From the NCBI GenBank assembly GCA_003427395.1, contig BFEA01000549.1, forward strand, positions 1,003,857 to 1,034,468: DNA of 30,612 nt, in the 5' to 3' direction. This DNA comes from Chara braunii (lineage: Eukaryota > Streptophyta > Charophyceae > Charales > Characeae). Below the pieces are notes generated by a model. It saw only the letters and a program-made list of their open reading frames with translations, searched no databases and had not been told where the DNA came from. Positions 8,481 to 18,344 of the stretch are shown piece by piece. The position numbers and the translations under genes were made by a program. How positions within the stretch are numbered: the first letter of the stretch is position 1; every line of letters starts with the position of its first letter.

Positions 8481-9400
8481 TGGAAAGAACATTGGATTGA
8501 GCGTTTGCCTGAGAATTGGAAATTGCACTGCATAAACAGGGGACCCTAGGCAAATTGAAAAGAGGTCGCCGGATTGAGCCTTCCTCCTCCTTCTAGTCTC
8601 AAGTCTCGGCGAGAGGGGGACATCGGTGCCCGCACGGAGACCCCAAGACCTCTACCCCATAGGGAAATGTCCAAGCGCAACTTGTTCCTCATAAAGTAGG
8701 ACACAAGGTCAAAGGATCAAGGTATCGGACACGATACTCGACATCCGGAACCAGCTCCGGCAACGAGCTCCAGCCGGAGGGTTTAAATTGCACCTCGAGT
8801 TGAGCTCCCAAACATCCAGGGCGCCAAGACGGGCCGGAAGTTTGCTCTTCTAAGTCTTGTTGACCCTCTCCAACCACACGCCACGCCGTTGAGTGGCGGC
8901 CTGGCCGTTTGGGATGGACCAAGACTGCTCGCATTAAGTCGAGTGGCACCGTCCACGGGGAAGGTCGGGGCGAGGTACCGGGTGGAGTCCGCCACCACCA
9001 CAGGGCATTGATACCGCCCTGCCGGAACATTACAACCGTTCCGGGGACTAACCGCGAAGTCTTCGTAACTGCACTCGCAAACTAATAGAGAGCCCCAACT
9101 GTCTTGAGAAGGAAGAAGCCGGATCCATAAAACTTACCACTTGGGAGGAACGATTCGCGAGAGAGCCACTTATGGTATGATGGGGTCCTGGGAGGCGTGG
9201 ACTGAACCTGCTTAACAAATGCGGGGAGGTACCTCAATGATGATGCCCATCTCCAAAGAAGTGGCCGCCGGACTGAAGTAGAGGATGGGGTGAGTTATCA
9301 GCAGGGGGAGGACTGATCACCCTTCCTTTTAGGGGCTTATAGGCTGGCATCCATCTACTTAGTTGGCAGGCAAGGTTTGCGGCCCTCCAAGTGAGAACCA
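8481..9400. other. Noncoding, no gene or repeat recognised
   Basis: The GC content is higher than in the flanking arrays (especially 8580-9060). Open frames on either strand are short and unrelated to anything I recognise. No splice-like exon structure could be supported. Confidence 0.5.
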
Positions 9401-9436
9401 GTTAAGCGATGAGGACATCACGATTGAGTGGGAGGA
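9401..9436 (+). repeat. PPT-like element, diverged copy of 10541-10577
   Basis: gcgatgaggacatcacg followed by a tgagtgggaggaa run matches gcgatgaggatatcgcg followed by tgagtggggggaa upstream of the LTR start at 10580. It looks like an older, decayed copy of the same element terminus, with tgtacc in place of tgtcgg afterwards. Confidence 0.55.
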
Positions 9437-9499
9437 AGGTGTACCATTTACTTAATGACAGAGCGTGCGAAAAGAACAGCAGTCAAAAGCATACGAAGG

Positions 9500-9990
9500 T
9501 ACGTGAGTCTGGGCTGAAGAAAAGGTCTGGCAAGACGCTAGAGAGAGAAATGTATGTGAACCTGGGCTTGAAAAAAGACCAGGTTGTAAGCTTGGGCTTG
9601 AGAAAGACCTGGCAAGACGCCATAGAGAAATTGATTGAGCCCTGGGCTTAAGAAAACGGCCTGGCAAAACGCCAGAGAGAAATTGCTTGAGCCTGGACTT
9701 GAGAAAAGGTCTGGCAAGACGCCAGAAAGAGATGGATTGAGCTGGGATTGAGAAAGGCCTGACAAGTGCAAGTGATTAAGCTTGGACTTGAGAAAGACCT
9801 GGCAAGGTGCCAAAGAGAGATGTATGTGAAAGTGATTAAGCTTGGGCTTGAGAAAGGCCTGGCAAGACGTCAGAGAGAAATGTATGAGAAATTGATCAAA
9901 CCTGGGCTTGAGAAAGGTCTGGCAAGATGTCCAGGACGAAAGGCATGTAAAGATTGAATGAGCTCGGACTTGAGAAAGGCCTGGCAATTT
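9500..9990. repeat. 60-bp tandem repeat, about 8 copies
   Basis: cttgggcttgagaaag, then cctggcaagacg, then agagagaaatgtatg recur. From 9781 to 9960 the step is exactly 60 bp (9781, 9841, 9901); earlier copies are less regular. It encodes a 20-residue repeat (GLEKGLARRQREMY type) in one plus frame for about 64 codons, but this follows from the period being a multiple of 3 rather than evidence of a gene. Confidence 0.88.
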
Positions 9991-10540
9991 TTTCTTTTTT
10001 CTTTTAAGAGACTGTCTGAAAACATACCAAGGGAAGCTTGTCGGAATGACCAAGAAGACTCGTATACGTAACTGTTTAAGAAAGGGTTGCGAAAGCTAGC
10101 AGATCAAACTAAGGGATTGCAAAGAAATAACTTGAGAAGGACTCGAGAGGCCTAGCAAAATGGCCTTGGAAAACACGGGGAGAGATCACATGAAAATAAG
10201 TACAGGAAGCCTAAGAAGAGGCCGAGGGCATTGAACGAGACCAAACACGGGAAGGGCCAGCAAAAGACAAAGAGAATGGGCACGCTAAGAAGGAGACTAA
10301 AGAGAGGAACAAACTGGGTATGAGCAGGCACAAGGCCGGGAAAGAGGAGATCATCGCATTTGAGTGGGGGAAAAAGAGAATGGCTAGAAACATGGATTGC
10401 ACGGGCCTTAAATTTGATTGTTGGGATGACTCAAGCTTGGAAAAGAAGTATGGATTACAGAAGCCAGACCATCTATCCTACCTCTCTCCCCCACCCTTAT
10501 CTACAACTCCCCAAGCCGCTTTCCCCATTAACCACGGATT
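9991..10540. other. No gene seen
   Basis: Purine-rich, with only short frames. A third PPT-like stretch (tcgcatttgagtgggggaaa, about 10351) resembles the two described PPT copies. Confidence 0.45.
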
Positions 10541-10565
10541 GGTGCGCGATGAGGATATCGCGAAT

Positions 10566-10577
10566 GAGTGGGGGGAA
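10566..10577 (+). other. Polypurine tract before an LTR start (element E)
   Basis: GAGTGGGGGGAA followed two bases later by TGTCGGGACC at 10580. Both the tract and the TGT start are standard for a Gypsy 3' LTR boundary. No coding region of element E could be recognised immediately to the left. Confidence 0.55.
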
Positions 10578-11128
10578 TATGTCGGGACCAGAGGGTCCCG
10601 AGACAAGTCCTAACCCTTGAGAGATGATATATGGAAGAATTGTGCACGACAGAGAAAATTGGAGGCACGAGAGATAGAAAGGATGGAAGGCTAAAGGCAT
10701 GAGTGTCTGCGCCTAGGGGCCTAGAGAATACCTTGGGCCGCCGGAACCACTGAACCAAGAAAACACTGGCAGAATAGCAAGCGGCGGAAGGTCGCAAGAA
10801 AATAGTAAAGGCGGTCCTACCGGGAAAAATAATGTTTGGGCTGCGTACCGCAAGAAGAAAGGAGTCAAAGAGGTCGAGAAAATAATAAGTGAGGCACCGG
10901 CACGTGAGAATGTAGCCCGGGGCAAGGAGGTTACCAGGATGTGGCATAGGAAGAGTCAAAGGGCCATAAGCCAAGTAAAGAGCCGGGGCCGAAAAGACCG
11001 GCGCGCGAGACATAGAAGGAGACTAGAAATGAGGCGGAAAGGGCCAAGAGAAACCGGGACACCGCAAGGAAAAGTACCTGGGCCCATAGGGGACTAAGTA
11101 AAAATAATGGCATTTTGGGGCCAAGTAC

Positions 11129-11144
11129 CGGTGGGACCACCGGC
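11129..11144. repeat. Perfect palindrome-like hairpin CCGGTGG-ga-CCACCGG
   Basis: Seven-bp arms with a 2-nt spacer. It is repeated in degenerate form about 26-30 bp downstream (ccgatgggaccaccgacgg) and again near 12396 (gccgacgggaccaccgcc), the latter in the second copy of the 1.25 kb duplication. Confidence 0.8.
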
Positions 11145-12098
11145 GGGGCAAGTGCCGATGGGACCACCGACGGAGCAAGTGTCAGGGACTAGCGCGAGAC
11201 AAGTGGCAGGGACTTGTGAGGTCCCAAGGCAAAAGCTATGAAGAATCATAAGAGAAGGATGCCCAAAAGCAAGACGTGCCGTCAAGATCAAGATCTAGAC
11301 GACCAAGAATATTAGCACCACTAGAGGCAAACGGGAGAGCCAAAACAGAAAGGAAAACAAAAGAAAAGCAAGGGAAGAGGCATGGCAGCAATCCGAAATA
11401 TCTCGGACTAACCACCTTGAGGAAAATTGAGCCTAAAAAGGCTCCATGTGAAAATAGGCTCCCGGAAGAAAATCAGAGCAAAGGGGGTCACAATTTGGAA
11501 GAAAGGGAGGCAAAAGGAGACTCCCATGAGTATGGGGGAGCCTCGATTGCAGTCCGCGAAATAATGAACTGCACATTGGGCATAGGAAGGGCCAAAACTA
11601 AAAGGAAAGGCCTAGAAAAGAGCTTAAGGGCCAGTTGACACTTGGCATGTTAGAAAAAGAAAGAAAAAAAAAAAGAAAAAATGAGAAAATAAGACAAAAG
11701 GAGTGAGAGGGAGTGAGTGAGGTGGTCGTCAGTAAGGATTGCCACAAGTAGGGACTGGCAGGTCCCTACTGTCCGAAAATGGAGGAAAAAAAANAAAAGC
11801 ATAAAAAAAAAAAAAAGACCTTAACGGTAAAAAACGACGACTTGGGGAGATACATCCGTAACCAGATACATTCTGGGATCTGACGGTTGCAAAGGATCTT
11901 GATTTTCTCTTGATTTTGCTAAGAAAATCAAGAAAAATTTAGGCCCCATGCAACTGAGATACAACGGATTGCATGGGGAGGAGAAAACACATGTTTTAGA
12001 TGCATCTGGAACCAATTTCGAGTTCGTATGCACTTGGAAGTTTTGTTTCAGTTGGGGGCATGTTGTGGGGCCTTGAGGCTAGGGGGAAGGCCATTATG

Positions 12099-12122
12099 GC
12101 AGTCCGAGAAATAACGGACTGC
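12099..12122. repeat. Hairpin GCAGTCCG-8 nt-CGGACTGC
   Basis: Perfect 8-bp arms around agaaataa. Related but imperfect versions occur near 11395, 11551, 12631 and 12793, with substitutions mostly in the right arm. It is therefore a recurrent module in this LTR-like region. Confidence 0.8.
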
Positions 12123-14414
12123 ATGGGGATGCCTAAGGCCAAAAGAAAAAGGGCCTTGGCTCACCCAAGACACTAGAAAAAAATGTCTTTAACTTGGACA
12201 AATAAAAACGGTAAATGGGGGCCGCGAGATGGTGGATCTCGCAACCTAGAATATTTGTGACACTTAAGGCCCATGAGAAGAAGGGATTGGGGTTGTCGGG
12301 GATAAGGAAGCCCCCAATAAAAATGGGACATCACCGGGACTGATGTCGGAGACTTAATGGGCCCAAATAAAAATAGTTCAAATTTGGGACGTGCGCCGAC
12401 GGGACCACCGCCAGAACCAGAGAATGAAACTAACATGGGAGAATGGCGGGGACTTGAGTAGTCCCAAAAGAACCATAAGCTAGCAAAAGAGGAGTGCGCA
12501 AGCAAGTAGTGCCGTCAAAATCAAGATCTTTACGGTGGAAAATATGAGCCACTGTGAGTGCAAAAGTAAAAGAGCCTAAGGAGAGAATTTTAAGAGGCAA
12601 AAATGAGAGAAAAATGGTGGAGGGGCTGCCCTGCAGTCCGAGATATCTCGAACTAGCAAGGAACAAGAAAATAGAGCCTCAATGGGCTCTATGCAAAAAA
12701 TGAGCTGCCAAGGAAAAATCGGAGCACAAGGGGGCTTAAAATGGGAAAACGAAGGCAAACAAGGACCCCCGTGAGCATGGGGGCTCCCTTATTGCAATCC
12801 GAGTTGCAATGGCCAATTGCTGGCCATGAATTTGGCCTTGAACGAGGTCCCAAGGCCTAAGAAGAGGAGGCACAACTTTTTGACACTTGTCACAACAAAA
12901 ATAAAAGAAAAAGGAGAGAAAAATGGGAGAACATGGGGGGAGAATGAGACAAAAGGGGAGAAAAGAGTGGAGGAGAATGTGCCGGTCAGTTGGGACTGAC
13001 ACAATAGGGATTGGCAGGTCCCTACTGTGACCTCATCCCTCCATATTTTGTGGAGGGCAATCCGGATTGCAGAGATAAGGCCCTTGGGGCATTATCCCAA
13101 CAATATTTGAATTTAAAAAGGCAGAATCGAGTAAAAAGCAAAAAGGAGTTGGCCGTTTCTTTTGTGAGCCACGAATCTGAGATCAAATCTCATGGTTGAA
13201 AGCATATGGCCGTTTATTGTGGGGCCAACTCAAACGGTCAACTCTGGAATGAGTTGGCAGCCCAAAATGGAAAAAAACAAACGAGGAAAAAAACCGAAAC
13301 TGTGCATTTGGCCCAAAAAAAGGTCCAAATGCACGAAAAACTTCAAAAGTGAACATAAGGGTTCAAAATTGAAGCAAGGACCACTTGGTGGTAGCTCGGA
13401 ATTATGCTGGCCTTGGATCTCAGCCGGATCTAAGGCTAATATTGATCATGGACATGGAAAAATATCTCGGCCTACCCAAAATGGGGTAGGAACAACAAAA
13501 ATCGAGAAAAAGGCATGTAAGGCCTTTTGCTTTCAAGTGAGGCTGCCCTTTCAACATTTGGACGCAAGGGGGCAACTTTTGAAAAAGAAAAGGAGGCTTG
13601 AGGAGGCCAAGAGGCAGTCCGAGTTGGTACCAGGCACTCGGACAACATGTACTTGGCCAAAATGAGGCCGAGGTGCCCCCGGAGAGGCCTAGTGGTGGAA
13701 TTTGGCCTTGGGGGTACCTCGGTTCACTCGGAGGCACATGGAGAGGCCCATGGGCTGGGCGGTACTCCGGTTTCAGCCTACATAAGTTGAGGGAGCAGTC
13801 CGCCACACTCACATTTGCATGAGGAATGCCCATGCTACCCAAGTGAGCTCATAGAAACACTCTACTCACTTGGAGTGAGAGGAGGGGAACCGCTGCCTGT
13901 TGGGAGACTCGGAGGAGGTTGTGAGCTAGTAGGAGCTGCCATTGGAGCGAGTGTGAGTAGTGGAGACTCAAGGGCGTGGTCAGCCATAGGCCCCAGGCTG
14001 TGGGAGAGACATAGAGGCTTGGAGGAGCCCATTCAGCCCTCCTAGAGGGAAGGACTCCATAACCTTGGGAGTGGGAGCTCGCCATAGCCAGGGAAAAATA
14101 TCTCGGCCTACCCAAAATGGGGTAGGAACAACAAAAATCGAGAAAAAGGCCCGTAAGGCCTTTTTCTTTCAAGTGAGGCTGCCCCTTGAGCATTTGGACA
14201 CAAGGGGGCAACTTTTGAAAAAGAAAAGGAGGCTTGAGGAGGCCAAGAGGCAGTTCGAGTTGGTACCAGGCACTCGGACAACATGTACTTGGCCAAAATG
14301 AGGTCCAGGTGCCCCCGGAGAGGCCTAGTGGTGGAATTTGGCCTTGGAGGTACCTCGGTTCACTTGGAGGCACATGGAGAGGCCCATGGGCTGGACGGTA
14401 CTCCGGTTTCAGCC

Positions 14415-14422
14415 TATATAAG
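14415..14422 (+). promoter_or_regulatory. TATA box in duplicated unit 2
   Basis: TATATAAG is followed about 30 bp later by cagtccgccacactcaca, a plausible transcription start region for an LTR U3/R boundary. The equivalent site in unit 1 (13779-13786) is TACATAAG. Inferred from sequence alone. Confidence 0.5.
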
Positions 14423-14671
14423 CTGAGGGAGCAGTCCGCCACACTCACATTTGCATGACGAATGCCCATGCTACCCAAGTGAGCTCATAGGAACACTCTA
14501 CTCACTTGGAGTGAGAGGAGGGGAACCGCTGCCTGTTGGGCGACTTGGAGGAGGTTGTGAGTTAGTAGGAGCTGCCATTGGAGCGAGTGTGAGTAGTGGA
14601 GACTCAAGGGCGTGGTCCGCCATAGGCCCCAGGCTGTGGGAGAGAGAGAGAGGCTTGGAGGAGCCCATTCA

Positions 14672-15336
14672 NNNNNNNNNNNNNNNNNNNNNNNNNNNNN
14701 NNNNNNNNNNNNNNNNNNNNNNNNNNNNNNNNNNNNNNNNNNNNNNNNNNNNNNNNNNNNNNNNNNNNNNNNNNNNNNNNNNNNNNNNNNNNNNNNNNNN
14801 NNNNNNNNNNNNNNNNNNNNNNNNNNNNNNNNNNNNNNNNNNNNNNNNNNNNNNNNNNNNNNNNNNNNNNNNNNNNNNNNNNNNNNNNNNNNNNNNNNNN
14901 NNNNNNNNNNNNNNNNNNNNNNNNNNNNNNNNNNNNNNNNNNNNNNNNNNNNNNNNNNNNNNNNNNNNNNNNNNNNNNNNNNNNNNNNNNNNNNNNNNNN
15001 NNNNNNNNNNNNNNNNNNNNNNNNNNNNNNNNNNNNNNNNNNNNNNNNNNNNNNNNNNNNNNNNNNNNNNNNNNNNNNNNNNNNNNNNNNNNNNNNNNNN
15101 NNNNNNNNNNNNNNNNNNNNNNNNNNNNNNNNNNNNNNNNNNNNNNNNNNNNNNNNNNNNNNNNNNNNNNNNNNNNNNNNNNNNNNNNNNNNNNNNNNNN
15201 NNNNNNNNNNNNNNNNNNNNNNNNNNNNNNNNNNNNNNNNNNNNNNNNNNNNNNNNNNNNNNNNNNNNNNNNNNNNNNNNNNNNNNNNNNNNNNNNNNNN
15301 NNNNNNNNNNNNNNNNNNNNNNNNNNNNNNNNNNNN
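14672..15336. other. Assembly gap, 665 N
   Basis: The gap lies inside the 636-bp tandem array. From the same landmark (gtggagactcaag at 14596 and 15337) the apparent distance is 741 bp, which is not a multiple of 636. The gap length is therefore probably an estimate and the true copy number is unknown. Confidence 0.98.
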
Positions 15337-15609
15337 GTGGAGACTCAAGGGCGTGGTCCGCCATAGGCCCCAGGCTGTGGGAGAGAGAGAGAGGCTTGGA
15401 GGAGCCCATTCAGCCCTCCTAGAGGGAAGGACTCCATAGCCTTGGGAGTGGGAGCTCGCCATTGCCAGGGAAAGACTGAGAAAGGAAAGAAATGAGGGCT
15501 TGAGAAAGAAGAGAGCCATAACTAAGTGAGGAGGAGGGAGCTTCATCAAGATTGGTCTTTAACACCAAGAGAAGAAAGGAGAGGTGAGTGGGAGCAAGGA
15601 GGAGAAACT

Positions 15610-15730
15610 TCTTCTTCTTCATCATCTTTTTTTTTTTTTTTTCTTCTTTCTCCTCTTTTCCTTCTTCTTCTTCTTCTTCATCATTCCTTTTCTCCTTTAT
15701 TCCTTACTCATCATCTTCTGATCCTTCTTC
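15610..15730. repeat. Polypyrimidine CTT/T tract
   Basis: CTT-rich runs with a stretch of 15 or more T. Low complexity. It produces Ser/Phe-rich spurious frames. Confidence 0.9.
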
Positions 15731-16021
15731 ACGGGAGGTAGAAAGTAGTTCCTCCATTGGTAGTGTCTCCATGATGGCCACTTCCTTCACTCCCTGGCAA
15801 ATCGCCACTTTGGGTTGTGACGTTCCTGGCTTGAGGAAGGGATTTACTCACTCTCACCTCAAGATCTCTCTCTCTCCCCACTTGGGGGTAAATCGTTACT
15901 TCGATTTTCACTCATGGAGGCACTTTGGTGATCCTAGCCTCCCACATTGTTCAGTTCTCTACCTTGTAATAATCCGATTCAATGTTGGATGCTTACATGA
16001 GTACTGTGCAGGTGTTTGAGC
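15731..16021. other. Short unique stretch before the 91-bp array
   Basis: No gene is recognised. A frame from 15588 to 16019 is open, but its first half is the polypyrimidine tract and the remainder shows no known motif. Confidence 0.4.
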
Positions 16022-18340
16022 AAGTCTCACTCACATGCAGCTCTCTCTCTCACTTGTGATGTACCGGTGCTTTCCTAGTTGCTCCATAGCTCATGTATGC
16101 ATATGTTGTAGTCTTACGGGTGCAAGTTCAGTTTTTCCTCATTTGGTGATGTGGCGGTGCTTTCCTAGTTGCTTCATGGCTCATGTATGGGTGTGATGTA
16201 AGCCTCATCGGTGCAAGTTCAGTCTTTCTCTCACTTTGTGATGTACCGGAGCTTTCCTAGTTGCTCCATAGATCATGTATGTGTGTGTTGTAGTCTCATT
16301 GATGCACGTTCAGTTCTTTCCTCACTTGGTGATGTGGCGGTGCTTTCCTACTTGCTCCATAGCTTATGTATGGGTGTGTTGTAGCCTAATTGGTGCAAGT
16401 TCAGTCTATCTCTCCTCACGCATACATGATCCTAGTTGCTCCATAGCTTATGTATGCGTGTGTTGTAGTGTCATTGGTGCAAGTTCAATCTTTAATCACT
16501 TCGTGATGTGGCGTTGCCTTCCTAGTTACTCCATAGCTCATGTAAGTGTGTGTTGTAGTCCCATTGGTGCAAGTTCAGTCTTTCCTCACATGGTGATGTG
16601 TCGGTGCTTTCCTAGTTGCTCCATAGCCCATGTATGTGTGTGCTATAGTCTCTTTGGTGCAAGTTCAGTCTTTCTCGCACCTGGTAAAGTACCGGTTCCT
16701 CCCTAGCTGTTCCATAGCTAATGTATGTACGTACTGTAGTCTCTTTGGTGCAAGTTCAGTCTTTCTCTCAATTAGTGATGTGACGGTTCCTTCCTAGTTG
16801 CTCCATAGCTCATGTATGTATGTGTTGTAATCTCTTTGGTGCAAATTCAGTCTTTCTCTCACTTGGTGATGTGGCGGTTCCTTCCTAGTTGCTCCGTAGC
16901 TCGTGTATGTATGTGTTGTACTCCCATTAGAGCAAGTTCAGTTATTTTCTCATTTGGTGATGTACCGGTTCCTTCCTAGCCGTTCCATAGCTCATGTGTG
17001 TATGTGTTATAGTGACAATAGTGCAAGTTCAGTCTTTCTCTCATTTGGTGAAGTACCGGTTCCTTCCTAGTTGTTCCATAGTTCATGTAAGTATGTGTTG
17101 TAGTCTCTTTGGTGCAAGTTCAGTCTTTCTCTCATTTGGTGATGTGGCGGTTCCTTCCTAGTTACTCCATAGCTCATGTATGTATGTGTTATAGTCTCAT
17201 TGGTGCAAGTTAAACCTTTCTCTCACTTGGTGATGTGGCGATTCCTTCCCAGTTACTCCATAGCTCATGTATGAATGTGTTGTAGTCCCTTCGGTGCCAG
17301 TTCAGTCCTCCTCTCACTTGGTGAAGAACCGGTTCCTTCCTAGTTCCATAGCTCATGTATGTATGTGTTGTAGTCTCATTTGTGCAAGTTCAGTCTCTCT
17401 CCCACTTGGTGATGTGGCGGTTCCTTCCTAGTTGCTCCATAGTTCATGTGTGTGTGTGTTGTAGTCTCAATAGTGCAAGTTCAATCCTTCTCTCACTTGG
17501 TAAAGTGGCGGTTCCTTCCTAGTTGCTCCATGGCTCATGTGTGTGTGTGTTGTAGTCTCAATAGTGCAAGTTCAGTCTTTCTCTCATTTGATGAAGTACC
17601 GGCTCCTTCCTAGCTGTTCCATAGTTCATGTATGTATGTGTTGTAGTCTCTTTGGTGCAAGTATAGTCTATCTCTCATTTGGTGATATGGCGGTTTCTTC
17701 CCAGTTACTCCATAGCTCATGTATGAATGTGTTGTAGTCTCTTTGGTGCCAGTTCAGTCTCTCTCTCACTTCGTGAAGTACTGGTTTCTTCCTAGTTGTT
17801 CCACAGCTCATGTATGTATGTGTTGTAGTCTCATTGGGGCAAGTTTAGTCTTTCTCTCACTTGGTGATATGGCGGTTCCTTCCTAGTTGCTTCATAGCTC
17901 ATGCATGTATGTGATGTAGTCTCAATAGTGCAAGTTCACTTTTTCTCTCACTTGGTGAAGTACCGGTTCCTTCCTAGCTGTTCCATAGTTCATCTGTGTA
18001 TGTGTTGTAGTCTCACAGATGCAAGTTCAATCTTTCTCTCATTTGATGTTGTGGCGGTTCCTTCCGAGTTGCTCCATAGCTCATGTGTGTATGTATTGTA
18101 GCCTCATTGGTGCAAGGTAAGTCTCTCTCTCACTTGGTGATGCACCGGTTCCTTCCTAACTATTCTGTAGCTCATGTATGTGTGTGTTGTAGTCTCATTG
18201 GGGCAAGTTCAATCTTTTCTCTAACTTGGTGATGTACCGGTTCTTTCTAGTTGCTCCATAACTCATGTGTGTGTATGTTGTGGGTCCACTTGCCTAAGTT
18301 CAGTCTTTTTCTCACCTGATGGTATACCGGTTCAGATCTT
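16022..18340. repeat. 91-bp tandem repeat array, about 25 copies
   Basis: gctccatagctcatgta recurs at 16081, 16171, 16263, 16354, 16438, 16528, 16618, 16709 (gttcc variant), 16800, 16891 and onward to about 18260. Steps are almost all 90-92 bp, with one 84-bp step. Each unit has tagtctcattggtgcaagt, ctctcacttggtga and ttccttcctagttgctcc. Two unit types alternate irregularly: those with gatgtggcggttcc and those with gaagtaccggttcc. The last copies (from about 18300) decay into unique sequence leading into the element C repeat. No convincing ORF; satellite-like, or an LTR-internal minisatellite. Confidence 0.95.
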
Positions 18341-18344
18341 GAAC

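Larger units (their letters stand above)
11110..13030. repeat. Diverged direct duplication, offset about 1.23-1.26 kb
   Basis: Corresponding landmarks: a gtgccgtcaa/atcaagatct pair at 11276 and 12509, then a run of cagtccg/atatctcg words. A block with gagcc..aggctc..atg and a (c)atgagtatgggg/gagcatggggg pair follow. ggcaggtccctactgt occurs at 11757 and 13013. Offsets drift from 1233 to 1256, so both copies have accumulated indels. Both halves are noncoding. Confidence 0.75.
13456..15473 (+). repeat. 636-bp tandem duplication, at least 3 copies, carrying a core promoter
   Basis: Copies start with GGAAA at 13456 and 14092 (exactly 636 bp apart); a partial copy after the gap runs 15337-15473. 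Identity between copies is very high (a few substitutions per 100 bp), far above other duplications here, so it is recent. The junction sequences share GGAAA at the unique left edge, at the internal junction and at the unique right edge, a 5-bp microhomology. Copy 2 has a good TATATAAG box and copy 1 has TACATAAG at the same place. Both strands show long open frames (up to about 209 codons) that merely reflect the repeat. Confidence 0.92.
10580..15760 (+). mobile_element. Very long LTR or LTR-like noncoding unit (element E), 3' end uncertain
   Basis: Begins TGTCGGGACC after the PPT, with a terminal hairpin CGGGACC-agag-GGTCCCG (10583-10600). No long credible frame occurs inside. It contains a diverged direct duplication (11110-13030), the tandemly duplicated TATA-containing block (13456-15473), and then a pyrimidine-rich CTT/T tract (15610-15730) resembling the U5-like tail of the element A LTR. 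The right end is unknown: it may stop near 15760, or continue to the CCCTACA at 19629, which would make the whole block one LTR of about 9 kb. A one-base N at 11794 and the 665-N gap show assembly weakness. Confidence 0.45.

Noticed and set aside
13849-14478. Long minus-strand open frame (209 codons) and similar frames on both strands across 13.4-15.5 kb
   Set aside because: They come from the 636-bp tandem duplication (636 is a multiple of 3). Parallel open frames occur on the opposite strand, no domain is visible, and the longest ones run through the N gap.
16022-18340. Possible CRISPR array
   Set aside because: Units are contiguous 91-bp repeats without unique spacers, in eukaryotic retroelement DNA, and no cas genes are present. 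The same applies to the 40-60 bp arrays.
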